Source of the DNA: Nitzschia sp. pyKryTriq1
Lineage: Eukaryota > Bacillariophyta > Bacillariophyceae > Bacillariales > Bacillariaceae
Direction of reading: 5' to 3'
NCBI GenBank assembly: GCA_956465555.1
Contig: OY101126.1
Coordinates: forward strand, 476,501-540,500
DNA length: 64,000 bases
Part shown: positions 10,358-19,593 of the stretch, in pieces
Layout of the letters: the number at the start of each line of letters is the position of its first letter
How positions within the stretch are numbered: position 1 is the stretch's first letter
Translations under genes and position numbers: made by a program
Notes under the pieces: model-generated
What the model was told of the DNA's origin: nothing
Database searches by the model: none
Seen by the model: the letters and a program-made list of their open reading frames with translations, nothing else

Positions 10358-11665
10358 ATGCAGCAATCCGTGCCGCTCGTTTGCGTGTTGGGCGGCGTTG
10401 CACTGGTATGGTGGCTGCAACCTTGGGTCCTGTATTATCTACTGAATCATCATTTAACCAATGCTGGCGATGACGATTCTGCTAGTAGCAAGAAGAAGAG
10501 GAACGAGAACAAAGGTCGACTGGCTACCGCTGTGTACTTGTGCTTCGCCATGATGGTCACTGGTATCCTGGGATACCAGCTTCATGCCACGCTACGAGCA
10601 AGGAGCATTTCTGTCAAGCCAATGCTTTTCATCGTCCTGTGGTACACCATTGCTATGCAGTTCCTCCGGTACCTTCACTTGCTTTCGGTGGGACCCATGG
10701 CCTTTCGACGTCATTTCGGTTTAACTTCTTTGAAGCGAACTCAACTGTTCATGTGGTCCGCTCCAACGATTCAATTCCTTCCCGATGCCAAGAAGAAAGA
10801 TATTGCTGCAACTGATGATGATTCCACGCTGTTTCTTCATCACTCGGCGTCTTCCAACTTATCCTGGGCGCACTTGAAAGCCGAGTTTCGCACGGCCCTG
10901 TGGGATGTGGTGGGGATGGAAGTCATCTGTGCAGCTGTCCTTCTATTTCACTGGGGAGAGACGCTTCCTCTCTTTCTGCAAGCTCTGATTCGTGTCTATA
11001 TCATGGGCTTCTCGACGTCAGTATTAAAGCTGCTCTTGGAGTGTCCGTCCTACTATTATATCCTTCGGCAGACGCATGCCACCGATGCCGAGATGATTCG
11101 CATCTTTCCAATTTACAATCGACCGCATTTCACGCAGTCTCCCCGTGAATTGTGGCACCGATGGTCCGTCACTGCTGGTTATCATTTGCGACTAGCATAC
11201 TACGAACCGGTCATGCAACGATTTCGATGTCAATATGAACCACTGGACGCTCAAAAGGAGAAGTCGACCCCCGCCAGTACGACCATGTCGCAACGACTCG
11301 TAGCGACGGCAGCCCCCTTTGCCGCCAACTGTCTTTTACATATCACATGGTGGAGCATTGTCGTCAAGGGCGAGCTAGAGTTCATTTATTGGAAATTGTT
11401 GTTCGTCTACCCCTTGCTCAGCTTTGCTATACAAGATATTTTGTCCCAACTGATGATGACCCAAGGTTCGAAGCATCGTCCTCCGACAAAAAACAGTACT
11501 TCTTCCATAACATGCAAAAACGCACCTTCTTGGCAACATTGGATTTTCAATATATTGCTCATGTGGATGGGATTCATCCTGATCGGTGAGCCAATGTCAA
11601 CTGCCCATGGATTGAACTCCGAGTTGACCGCCGTGGCTCGGTCCAATCTGCTACTGCCCCCCTAG
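10358..11665 (+). CDS. wax-synthase-like membrane O-acyltransferase (MBOAT-like)
   Basis: 435 aa with about eight hydrophobic segments. The diagnostic part is at residues about 255-290: NRPHFTQSPRELWHRWSVTA followed by YHLRLAYYEPVM, the F.P...S..EFW..RW..... pattern of wax synthase/MBOAT proteins. Further on, PFAANCLLHITWW carries a His in a hydrophobic setting where these enzymes have their conserved catalytic His. By family it would move an acyl chain from acyl-CoA to an alcohol or sterol in the ER membrane, making wax or other neutral esters. A soluble charged loop (GDDDSASSKKKRNENK) follows the first helix. Substrates are unknown. The start is the first ATG in frame (MQQSVPLV). Confidence 0.7.
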   Translation: MQQSVPLVCVLGGVALVWWLQPWVLYYLLNHHLTNAGDDDSASSKKKRNENKGRLATAVYLCFAMMVTGILGYQLHATLRARSISVKPMLFIVLWYTIAMQFLRYLHLLSVGPMAFRRHFGLTSLKRTQLFMWSAPTIQFLPDAKKKDIAATDDDSTLFLHHSASSNLSWAHLKAEFRTALWDVVGMEVICAAVLLFHWGETLPLFLQALIRVYIMGFSTSVLKLLLECPSYYYILRQTHATDAEMIRIFPIYNRPHFTQSPRELWHRWSVTAGYHLRLAYYEPVMQRFRCQYEPLDAQKEKSTPASTTMSQRLVATAAPFAANCLLHITWWSIVVKGELEFIYWKLLFVYPLLSFAIQDILSQLMMTQGSKHRPPTKNSTSSITCKNAPSWQHWIFNILLMWMGFILIGEPMSTAHGLNSELTAVARSNLLLPP

Positions 11666-12019
11666 CCGCCGCCACCACCAAGCTCAATCTCGTAGATAGA
11701 GATTCCATGGAAGGACTTCGACTTCGTATGCAGTCAACCTTCGTCACTGACTACGTGACTAGCTAGAACACAATAAGTAGTGTGAAGATAAATTTCTAAT
11801 ACAATTTTAGGGTGGATGTCAACGGCACATGTTATGGCCCAGCAGCGTCGGACTGAAAAAGAAGGCCAAAAGCGCGTACGAAAGCAGGGAGGCAGGCTGC
11901 TTTGGATTTTGAAGGGCTTTCGAGAATATCGTTGAGTCGTCGTCTTTCCTCCCAAGTGGTGCGTGCGGCATATGATCAACACATCGAAGAATTCGAAGAT
12001 GATTCATTCTCAAGTCATA
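11666..12019. other. convergent intergenic region
   Basis: 3' ends of the wax-synthase-like gene and the cyclophilin-like gene face each other here. Nothing else is recognisable. Confidence 0.4.
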
Positions 12020-13588
12020 TTACGTTTTCGTGACATGCGTAGCGGTCGCCCTCTTGACGGTGATTGCAGACTGGGCCCCATCTTGCTGGCTTCTTGCCAC
12101 TTCAAGTAGATGTTGGAGCGCATCAAACCCGTCAATAACTTTCCCGACACAAGTCTCGTGTTTATGAATACTTGTATTATCTTGAAGGTTGACGTATATG
12201 CTCAGCATTCCTGTATCTGACTCGCGCAAACCCACCGTCCATGCCTCGTGACCATGTATCGATTGTTCCACAAACTCAACCTTGCCGCCACCAGGATCGG
12301 CTTTTTGCGGCAAAGCATCAAGGATGTGACCCTGCTGCCAGTCAAAGTGAGCCCCGTCCCATACATGTCGTCCAATCTGTTCTAGCCATGTCCATGCCGC
12401 GTGTGGGGTGTCGTGCCACAACAAAATATGGATGTGGTTTGGCCCACTTGTATTGGGTCCAAAATCGAGTTCCAAAATGACTTGAACAGGTCCCTCGCCA
12501 AACTCGGAAATAATATGATTACGTGCCGACTGTTGGATTCGTTTCTGAAGAGTTTCAACTTCATGGTTCAGCTCGCTTTCCATCTGGTACAGTTGTTGGG
12601 TTTGTTTGTGAATCAACTCAAAGTCAACATCTCCACCATTCTTTCCGGCGCCCTCGTTGCCGGGTACTCTGACACCTGATTGGGCTAGCCGACTCAAATT
12701 CTCATGAAGTTGAATGGATTGCTGTTCAATCTTCTGAAGGTGCAGAAGCAACAGCGACTCTTCTTCCTTGAATTGAGAGAGCTGTTCAGCTGCGAATAGA
12801 GCCTTGTGATGTGACTCCCACACCAAGGCAGTCACAGCAAGGACAATAACTACTTGCAAAATGTGCCCAAGTTTCATGCGACTCAGCTTCTGCAAACTAA
12901 ACCACGGCCCTCGACGTCCACTCCTACCATGAGAACGGTACGGCGAATCGTAACTCCCTTTTCGGCTAACCACATCTTCATCGTCACTTTGGGTAGTCGA
13001 GTAAGTTCGCCGCCGCAAGCTTTGCTTTGCTGCTTGTACCATAGATGGCTTGGGGATCAGATCCTGCTGGGTTTGAGGAAGACCGCCTTGCGACTGCTGC
13101 CTAGATCCTCTACCCACCAGACTCATGGCCTTGATCATGCTTGGACTAGACCGGGTGGCAGCACGATTAGGGGCTTCTCTACTCCGCATACCACCAACGG
13201 ACGGTGATTGAGTACTGGAAAAGTCTGGCAACAACGTCCCCGTGCCACTCTCAGCAGCTCTCATGATATTTCGATTGGGTTGTCTGGGTGCAATATCACT
13301 TTGTACTGTTGGCAAATCAGTCATCGTCTTCTGCCGAAGAGGACTCAATCGAGGTGACACCATACTCTGTGACTTATTTATAAACATGGAGGATACCGTT
13401 CTTAGTGAGCTGGGAGCTGGTGCATGCGAAGGCTTGGATGTTGTGCTGAATCGAGGCAGACTGGTGGCACTGGATGGGGAAGGTTCCACAGCAGTTGTGG
13501 TGCCACCGCCACTTAACAGGGTGGATAATGAGCTGCCGGCGTTTGCCGTGTAAGACTGGGACGAGCCCGTGCTTGTCACTCGAGGCAT
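12020..13588 (-). CDS. type II membrane protein with cyclophilin-like luminal domain
   Basis: 522 aa, single exon. Residues 1-235 are disordered, rich in Ser, Thr, Pro and Arg. One membrane helix sits at about 240-258 (GHILQVVIVLAVTALVW). A coiled coil follows (EEESLLLLHLQKIEQQSI; TQQLYQMESELNHEVETLQK). Residues about 360-515 look like a divergent cyclophilin barrel: VQVILELDFGP, IHILLWHDTPHAAWTWLEQI, then GKVIDGFDALQHLLEVA, which matches the usual end of the fold. The Arg/Phe catalytic residues of active cyclophilins are not evident, so a binding rather than isomerase role is likely. With the positive N-terminus cytosolic, the barrel would sit in the ER/Golgi lumen. Membrane-tethered cyclophilin-like proteins of this design recur in diatoms, but I know of no assigned job. 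Confidence 0.7.
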   Translation of the reverse strand: MPRVTSTGSSQSYTANAGSSLSTLLSGGGTTTAVEPSPSSATSLPRFSTTSKPSHAPAPSSLRTVSSMFINKSQSMVSPRLSPLRQKTMTDLPTVQSDIAPRQPNRNIMRAAESGTGTLLPDFSSTQSPSVGGMRSREAPNRAATRSSPSMIKAMSLVGRGSRQQSQGGLPQTQQDLIPKPSMVQAAKQSLRRRTYSTTQSDDEDVVSRKGSYDSPYRSHGRSGRRGPWFSLQKLSRMKLGHILQVVIVLAVTALVWESHHKALFAAEQLSQFKEEESLLLLHLQKIEQQSIQLHENLSRLAQSGVRVPGNEGAGKNGGDVDFELIHKQTQQLYQMESELNHEVETLQKRIQQSARNHIISEFGEGPVQVILELDFGPNTSGPNHIHILLWHDTPHAAWTWLEQIGRHVWDGAHFDWQQGHILDALPQKADPGGGKVEFVEQSIHGHEAWTVGLRESDTGMLSIYVNLQDNTSIHKHETCVGKVIDGFDALQHLLEVARSQQDGAQSAITVKRATATHVTKT

Positions 13589-14469
13589 GATGGCGACGAC
13601 GACTCTTCTTTCTTACTCGAACGTTATTTCAAATCACGTATCGGAAACAGAAATCCTCCGTCACCTCGGAGTTAAGACGGAAGACGGACGTCGAGTTTCT
13701 CCCTCCAATAAAAAATAATATCGAACTATAAAAAGGAGCCAACTGATAGGATGCCCGCTTGTGGGTATTTCTTCAAGTGTTTTCTACTGTCGTGTAGTGC
13801 TTTCGAGTAAGCTTTGCGAGGGTCAGATTGCCTTTCCTCCTTTGTCCGGCCTTTATTGCTCTCTGGACGATGGGTTGGTCTTGGTAGGTGGTAAAAGTCA
13901 CAAATAGCGGCGGCGTTTGGCTGCTTCGAAAGTCGATGGGGTGCGCGGCAAACGGCAAACGATGACCGACCGCTCAAAACGGCATCGTAAGAAACTATAC
14001 GTCACGCTCGATTTGGCTGGATTTTGTTGTTACGCGCGGTACGTGTACGGTAAAATATCAATAGTGACTGCTATTGTCGTGAATGACGGGCCCTTTGGCG
14101 ATGACCCGCAAGAACACCCAGGGCATATTTCCAACTCTGAATCTTCTACTAGTCTATTATCTTGAACAAGCTATGTTGCTTGTCCCCAATAATTGTCGTT
14201 CTCAAATGATTCTACCGACTGCTCTCTGATAATATATGACAAAAGCTCGGCGAGACTCCTCCAACTTCACTCTCTACTACCGTTACTGTATGTACCTGGT
14301 ACAGTACTTGTAGTCTCTACTAGCAGCAGCTAGACGAGAAGCAAATATGCTGTAACTTTTTGAGTGGGTTTGCACATTGAATATGGATCGTCTTAGCAAG
14401 GCTTTGTTCCATGCATAGCTCTCGCTCTTTCAAAACCGAATGTCTATGTCAAGGAACCACGAAGACTTA
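13589..14469. other. intergenic, upstream of cyclophilin-like gene
   Basis: 5' flank of the cyclophilin-like gene and 3' flank of the fucosyltransferase-like gene. A GTAC cluster (GTACCTGGTACAGTAC) is at about 14292-14307. A short ORF at 13917-14165 has an unusual composition and no resemblance to known proteins; I do not call it. Confidence 0.4.
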
Positions 14470-15540
14470 CTAATGCTGCCTCTTGGGGGTTGACTGTCTC
14501 GAAAATGATGAGGAAGAATCCATCCACCATTGATGCTTGCATGTAGCTAATTGGATATCACTGCAAACATCCAGCAGATGTTGAGTCCCCGCCTTACTTT
14601 CTGCCGCAATCGTTGGATCGGAAATATTTCGAGGATCTGGGAGTTTTCCCTTGGCAAAAAGGGCAGGGACGCGCGAAAACTCACTAATCGATCCGATGAA
14701 GACGTCAGCACTCAAAATAGCTCTCCAAACTTCACCTACTGGACCGTCCAAGTGCAAAGTGTAATTCTTTCCACTAAAATCATCAAAAGATTCGTGCGAG
14801 TCTGATTGCGAGAAAATGTGCACTTCGACTGGTCTGCCTGGTTCTTGTTCCCGAGCAAATTTGGTAATCATGGAAGCAAAATACGAGTTCGGTAAATACC
14901 AGTTCGGATAGCAACATGGCGTGACATCCCGTCGTCGAATATGGACGACAATAGAAAAAGGAGATTCCGACTGGTCTGGGTGCGAATGGTGATCAAAATA
15001 GGAGTAGTCCGTGTGATTCTGGATGAACTCTCTCCAAGCCCTCGCACTCATTCGTCGACCATGTTTCTTCTCAAAAAATGTGCTAGGGTAGACACGGGTG
15101 GTGTCACTGTCGGGCGGGGGACATTCGAGGGGTAAAATATCAATCCAACCCACGGACTTCAGTACCTCTCGAATATCATCCTTGTGGACGGAATCCCCGC
15201 AGGCACCCCCGTAGGTAATATTGTTGGCAAAGGCGTAGGAGTGAGCCTTGAGCATGTCAAAAATCACCCAGCCGGCTTGATCTTTTCGGATTTGAGAATA
15301 CACGACCCGTCGATAGGTCTCTTCCGGTATCCGATCGACATTATCAGCTTTCCCCCCTTCCGATACGGCAAGTCCTTCAATTGATGCCGGAGGTCTCATT
15401 TGATCGAGATGCCGTGTCGCACTTTCATGATCAAGCAGCTTCGCGTGCTGATGGTAGGCGCCGATGACGAAGAACAAAGCCAAGCTTCCAAGGTAAATTG
15501 CGAAGTTTTGTCGAGTTTTAGTTGATCGTTTCTTTGTCAT
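14470..15540 (-). CDS. fucosyltransferase-like type II Golgi glycosyltransferase
   Basis: 356 aa from the ATG at 15540, chosen because it gives a short basic N-terminus and a membrane anchor (FAIYLGSLALFFVIGAYH) typical of Golgi enzymes; further Met codons upstream are in frame. The catalytic region includes AGWVIFDMLKAHSYAFANN, then VVHIRRRDVTPC at about 198-209, which corresponds to the HIRRGD-type GDP-fucose site of GT11/GT23/O-fucosyltransferases, and SADVFIGSISEFSRVPALFA, equivalent to their second conserved motif (D..I...S.FS..A). Acceptor and linkage cannot be told. It is divergent from the prolyl-4-hydroxylase gene 429 bp away, so the two may share regulation. Confidence 0.65.
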   Translation of the reverse strand: MTKKRSTKTRQNFAIYLGSLALFFVIGAYHQHAKLLDHESATRHLDQMRPPASIEGLAVSEGGKADNVDRIPEETYRRVVYSQIRKDQAGWVIFDMLKAHSYAFANNITYGGACGDSVHKDDIREVLKSVGWIDILPLECPPPDSDTTRVYPSTFFEKKHGRRMSARAWREFIQNHTDYSYFDHHSHPDQSESPFSIVVHIRRRDVTPCCYPNWYLPNSYFASMITKFAREQEPGRPVEVHIFSQSDSHESFDDFSGKNYTLHLDGPVGEVWRAILSADVFIGSISEFSRVPALFAKGKLPDPRNISDPTIAAESKAGTQHLLDVCSDIQLATCKHQWWMDSSSSFSRQSTPKRQH

Positions 15541-15969
15541 CGGGAGAAAGGGGGTTAGAGTGCTCAAAAATAAGGAAGAAGAGCAGAATTTGCACTTAGG
15601 TTGTGTTGCTGTTGTCAAAGAACACAACATCTCAGGGCAGGGGCGAATAAAAGAAACGAGCAGTGATGCGTTTACGAGTAAAACTGCCATCGGGGCATTT
15701 TCGGAGTTTCGGAGGAACCGATTTTCCTTTTCCCCATGCGGTCTACATTGTTGCGGTCCAATTGATCGAATGTTTCATTCCACGTGGCGGCAAGTGTTGT
15801 CAACGTTGAAGTTGAGTTCCTCGCGATCGTCGCGATGATGATATTATTATGATCCACCGATCGTCCATCCCCGATCCCCGATCCCCGACACTCGTACTGG
15901 TACTGGTACCAGGTACTGATGAAAGATCTCTCAAAGCTCATTTGATTTCAATATTTCGACGATAGTACC
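15541..15969. other. divergent promoter with GTAC palindrome
   Basis: Shared 5' region of the fucosyltransferase-like and prolyl-hydroxylase genes. It has a tandem CGATCCC unit at about 15867-15885 and a GTAC-palindrome cluster (TACTGGTACTGGTACCAG and on) at 15894-15919, about 50 bp before the hydroxylase ATG. Confidence 0.5.
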
Positions 15970-17622
15970 ATGATTGCAATACTTTCTGTTAGTGTTTGGT
16001 TTACGGTGTTGGCTGCTGCGTCGGCTTCTTCTGATACCGCGTTTGGTTTAGGAAAGGGCAAAGTTCCAGAGTGGATCTCCATTCATCGGGATCGTGAAAA
16101 ACTTTCTCAGTACATGGATCTGGCACGACAACGCCATGTGGAATCTATTCAAAAGGCGCGGGATGCCTACTTTCATGGAGGTCCCTCTGACGACTCTGCA
16201 TTTTCGTTAGATTCATTACAGTTTGATGAGCGAAAAATTCAAGCGGCCGGCAGTATCCCCGATTTTGTCGACGAATTGGACCGCAAATGCTTTGTCACGC
16301 AGCATTCCACCCCACTCTTCACCAAAGAAGAATGCAAGGATATGATTGGCAAGGCCGAGGCCCATTTTGCGGGAGGCGAGTGGACGTCATTACCGTCCGG
16401 ACAGTACGATGTAGCGGGATTTTGGATTAAGAGCATTCCAGAATGTCATGCTTGGTTCAATCGGATGGTCCAGGAACGCTTGTTTCCCCTCTTGGTCAAG
16501 AAATTTCCGCATTTCTGTCCCAACATGGAAGATTTAGTTGTGGACAACGCCTACGTATTCAAATACACTCCCGAAACGGGTCGTAAGACGGATGTTCATA
16601 CAGATTCCGGGTGCTTGTCGTTTACAATTTCGTTGAATGGACAGGACGAATACACTGGAGGTGGGACGTGGTTCGAGGGATTACAAGGTGACGATGATGA
16701 TGATTCGTCTGTCATTGAAATGGACGTTGGGGAATGCACTGTCCGACCTGGAGGCGTACGACATTGTGGGCATGCTGTGACTAGTGGCACGCGATACATT
16801 ATTGGAGGCTTTTGTATGAATGCCAACAGGGTGGAGCATGTGCGGATGTTGATGGCTCTGGGAAGTGAGGAGACACAAAAAGGAAATTACAAAAAGGCGG
16901 AAGAAGCCTTGGAGGCTGCCATCGCATTGAACCCCAACTACGATGGCCCCTATTCGCATCTTGCTGATCTCTTGACCAAGCAAGGCAATACTGCCAAGGC
17001 GCAACAAGTCTTGGAGCATTGTTTGGAGCATGTGAATCCCAGGGGAAGCGAAATCGCTTACAGTCTGGGTACATTGTACTTGGATCAAGCCCAATACGAT
17101 AAAGCAACACAATGTATGAATGTGTGCTTAGAAGTGGATGATTGTGATGTGGACGCCATGATGGCCATGTCCCAGGTCTGTGCTGGTCGGCAGGATGACG
17201 CAGGCGAAGAAGCAATGTACCAACGAATCGTCTCGACACCCGGAGCCTCCAAGGAAGTGGCTGGAAAGGCGTATTGTAACTTAGGCGTCCTTCACGCGGG
17301 ATCTGAGAAAGAAATTGAATACTATGAAAAGGCACTGGAACTTGTCCCCGAAAGCTTCCCCTCCCACTACAGTTTGGCCTGTGCCTATGGATCTCGGCAG
17401 ATGTGGGATCCGGCAGTGGTGGCCTTTCGAAAAGCGCTGCTATACACCGAAGACGGATCCGACGACCATAAGCAAGCCCTGCAAAATTTGTATAGGGCCA
17501 CCATGGGCAAGTTACAAGCGGAAAATCCCGCTGGTGCCACCTCAAGAGACGAGATGATGAAAAAGTTCGTGGAGATTATGGGAGAAGAAAACTTTCAAAA
17601 ATTGTCCGCCTTGCGACAATAG
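15970..17622 (+). CDS. prolyl 4-hydroxylase-like 2OG-Fe(II) oxygenase with C-terminal TPRs
   Basis: 550 aa. A signal peptide (MIAILSVSVWFTVLAAASAS) sends it to the ER. The oxygenase domain spans about 105-285: iron ligands His210 and Asp212 in DVHTDSG, distal His265 in GGVRHCGHAV, and Arg275 (TSGTRYI) for the 2-oxoglutarate carboxylate; GGGTWFEG is also typical of P4H/PLOD-type domains. From about 295 to 520 come five or six TPR-like helix pairs (GNYKKAEEALEAAIALNPNY; LYLDQAQYDKATQCMNVCLE; YCNLGVLHAGSEKEIEYYEK). Animal P4H has its TPR before the catalytic domain; here it follows it. Hydroxylation of Pro or Lys in secreted proteins is the expected role. There is no KDEL-type end. Confidence 0.85.
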   Translation: MIAILSVSVWFTVLAAASASSDTAFGLGKGKVPEWISIHRDREKLSQYMDLARQRHVESIQKARDAYFHGGPSDDSAFSLDSLQFDERKIQAAGSIPDFVDELDRKCFVTQHSTPLFTKEECKDMIGKAEAHFAGGEWTSLPSGQYDVAGFWIKSIPECHAWFNRMVQERLFPLLVKKFPHFCPNMEDLVVDNAYVFKYTPETGRKTDVHTDSGCLSFTISLNGQDEYTGGGTWFEGLQGDDDDDSSVIEMDVGECTVRPGGVRHCGHAVTSGTRYIIGGFCMNANRVEHVRMLMALGSEETQKGNYKKAEEALEAAIALNPNYDGPYSHLADLLTKQGNTAKAQQVLEHCLEHVNPRGSEIAYSLGTLYLDQAQYDKATQCMNVCLEVDDCDVDAMMAMSQVCAGRQDDAGEEAMYQRIVSTPGASKEVAGKAYCNLGVLHAGSEKEIEYYEKALELVPESFPSHYSLACAYGSRQMWDPAVVAFRKALLYTEDGSDDHKQALQNLYRATMGKLQAENPAGATSRDEMMKKFVEIMGEENFQKLSALRQ

Positions 17623-17681
17623 ATATCATACATCATTAGTATGGATGGATACAAAAATGTCTAAACAATTCTACCTACTCC

Positions 17682-19064
17682 CTACAATCCTCCCAAAAGT
17701 CCTACCATACCCCCCACGAGAAAACCATGACGAAGCATCTCCTTCATTCGATGCTTTTCTTCGCAGTCATCACTTGTTCCATAATGATGCGTCATGGACC
17801 GCGTATTGGTAGATGATGTGTGTAGCTGCTGCGTCCGTGTGGACGATCGCCAAAAGAATACTGTTAACTCTTTCTTGGCGCTGCTCCTGCTGCTGCGAGA
17901 TGCTGCTACCGAAGGATATCCCGATAGGTGGTAAGACGATTTGCGGCTACCACCAGTCAACAATAGCGTTTGGTTATGCGGAGAGGATGATGGGTGGTGG
18001 AGCATGAGTGTTCGGATCGAATGGCGTACGCGATCGAGTTCCCGGTCGATCTTCCCTGCGACGGATTCATTGAACACGACTTCCAAGCTCCAACGACCAG
18101 ATGCTTTGAGACGGGCGTGGAGTTCGGAGAGTCCATACACCAATAAGGTGGGTTGCCAGACTATAGCCGTCCAAGATAAAAAGAGAGGCGAGACCACCAT
18201 TCCCACACCCGCCCCCACGGCGAACTGATACTTGGAAGGAATACCCTTGAATCCTCGTGGAGCGACATCCCTCCAAGCCGACTGCAGGCGGAGTTGAAGA
18301 TCAGAGAAGCGAGGCTGGAGGTCGCACCAAACGCGATGAAATTGTGATCGCAGTGCCGCGGGTGTCTCCTCCTGGAGAATTCCGATACGATCGAGTGCCT
18401 CCGCCAAAAGCCATGCGGCTAGAGACAACTTGCAGAGACGTTTCGGAAGCAGTACTAGACTCAGGGAGGGCGTGGACGACGAGGCATGTTGGGGACCTAC
18501 TTTGTCGCTAGTGTTGCGAGGCCTTTTTTTGGAAATACGCGCGGGCGATGATATGGAAGCGGTAGGTTCGGCGACGGACCCAACTGCTGTTGAAGAATCC
18601 TGTGGCTGCCGTGGTGCTGACGAAAGAATTTCTGGGATGACAACATGCTGATCACGGAGGGTACCTGTACGTCTTTTACTCAGTCTTCGATCAATGGCTG
18701 CTTCCTCTTGTTCTTGCAGAAATCGTTTTGTCTGTATCCAAATTTTGAGATAGGGATCTTTCAAGATGGGGAGTACGTGCTTGTTGGCGGTTTCTGTGGC
18801 AACCAGGTAGGCTGATACGGCCATATCGACGACTGCTGTGCCAACCGCGGACACCGATAGAGGAGTCTTTGTTGCGGGATTGGATGATGGAGATTCGGTA
18901 CCTCCACCGCGTAATGAGGACAGTCTGGGATCAGAATTGGAACTGGATCTCGGCGCAGTGATGGGAGAGGGAATTATTGTATCATGCTGTCGGGAGGAAG
19001 CAATGCCGATGCTACCGGTACTCGTACAGAGTAGCCAGCACAATGATACACGGGTCGCTTTCAT
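17682..19064 (-). CDS. secretory membrane protein, unknown function
   Basis: 460 aa from the ATG at 19064 (MKATRVSLCWLLCTSTG); the upstream TTG is not a plausible start. A probable signal peptide is followed by a Ser-rich region with SLRGGGTESPSS, two helical stretches (VDMAVSAYLVATETANK and LQEQEEAAIDRRLSKRR), a basic Ser/Pro region (ISKKRPRNTSD), an amphipathic helix series (HRVWCDLQPRFSDLQLRLQS), a hydrophobic hairpin at about 290-325 (FAVGAGVGMVVSPLFLSWTA) and a Gly-rich hydrophobic C-terminus (FLVGGMVGLLGGL). I recognise no family. The N-terminus lacks a clear plastid motif. It ends only 59 bp from the convergent prolyl-hydroxylase stop. Confidence 0.65.
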   Translation of the reverse strand: MKATRVSLCWLLCTSTGSIGIASSRQHDTIIPSPITAPRSSSNSDPRLSSLRGGGTESPSSNPATKTPLSVSAVGTAVVDMAVSAYLVATETANKHVLPILKDPYLKIWIQTKRFLQEQEEAAIDRRLSKRRTGTLRDQHVVIPEILSSAPRQPQDSSTAVGSVAEPTASISSPARISKKRPRNTSDKVGPQHASSSTPSLSLVLLPKRLCKLSLAAWLLAEALDRIGILQEETPAALRSQFHRVWCDLQPRFSDLQLRLQSAWRDVAPRGFKGIPSKYQFAVGAGVGMVVSPLFLSWTAIVWQPTLLVYGLSELHARLKASGRWSLEVVFNESVAGKIDRELDRVRHSIRTLMLHHPSSSPHNQTLLLTGGSRKSSYHLSGYPSVAASRSSRSSAKKELTVFFWRSSTRTQQLHTSSTNTRSMTHHYGTSDDCEEKHRMKEMLRHGFLVGGMVGLLGGL

Positions 19065-19593
19065 CGTTGCTTTGCTTCTTGGGTTGCTGGATATGGCAAA
19101 CAAAGATGGATAATGAGATGGCAGTCAACAGGTGGCAGTTTGATGGATGCAATACGATGCTCAATCATCAATCATGATGTTTATGTTGAGGTGTTTGGCG
19201 GGGAGGGAGTGTTCGCGCTCATCCCTCTGATGCTCTCGAACCTCTCATCTTTTTCTGAGAAGAAGAATATCAGTTTTCAGTTTTGGTGCGCGTGGAGGTT
19301 GGACTTCCGGGTTGGCCGGCGCGCGTCGTCACTCAGGCGACTGATCCGATCATCTTCGATCTTCCCATTCGTCATCGCGCACACGTCACGGTTCGGATCA
19401 ACCAAGACTTGCCGCCAACGCGAAGCCCGGAAAAGGACCTAAAGCAAGAACAACCCAACCAAAGGACTTCTCTCGCCTATGATGCACAATTACACGAGCT
19501 ACCACCACTTGCCTCATCGATTATTCTCATCAAACCACATATCTAACTACTACAGTACTACCTACTAATAGAAGGCTGCGTCCAACAAAGACA
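19065..19593. other. divergent intergenic region
   Basis: Shared 5' region of the unknown secretory gene and the two-domain glycosyltransferase gene. No clear motif beyond AT-rich runs near the second gene. Confidence 0.4.

Noticed and set aside
13917-14165. 82-codon plus-strand frame
   Set aside because: No conserved pattern, high base-composition bias and no promoter context.
16799-17545. 248-codon minus-strand open frame rich in Arg and Pro
   Set aside because: It lies antisense to the TPR part of the prolyl hydroxylase and has no recognisable domain.
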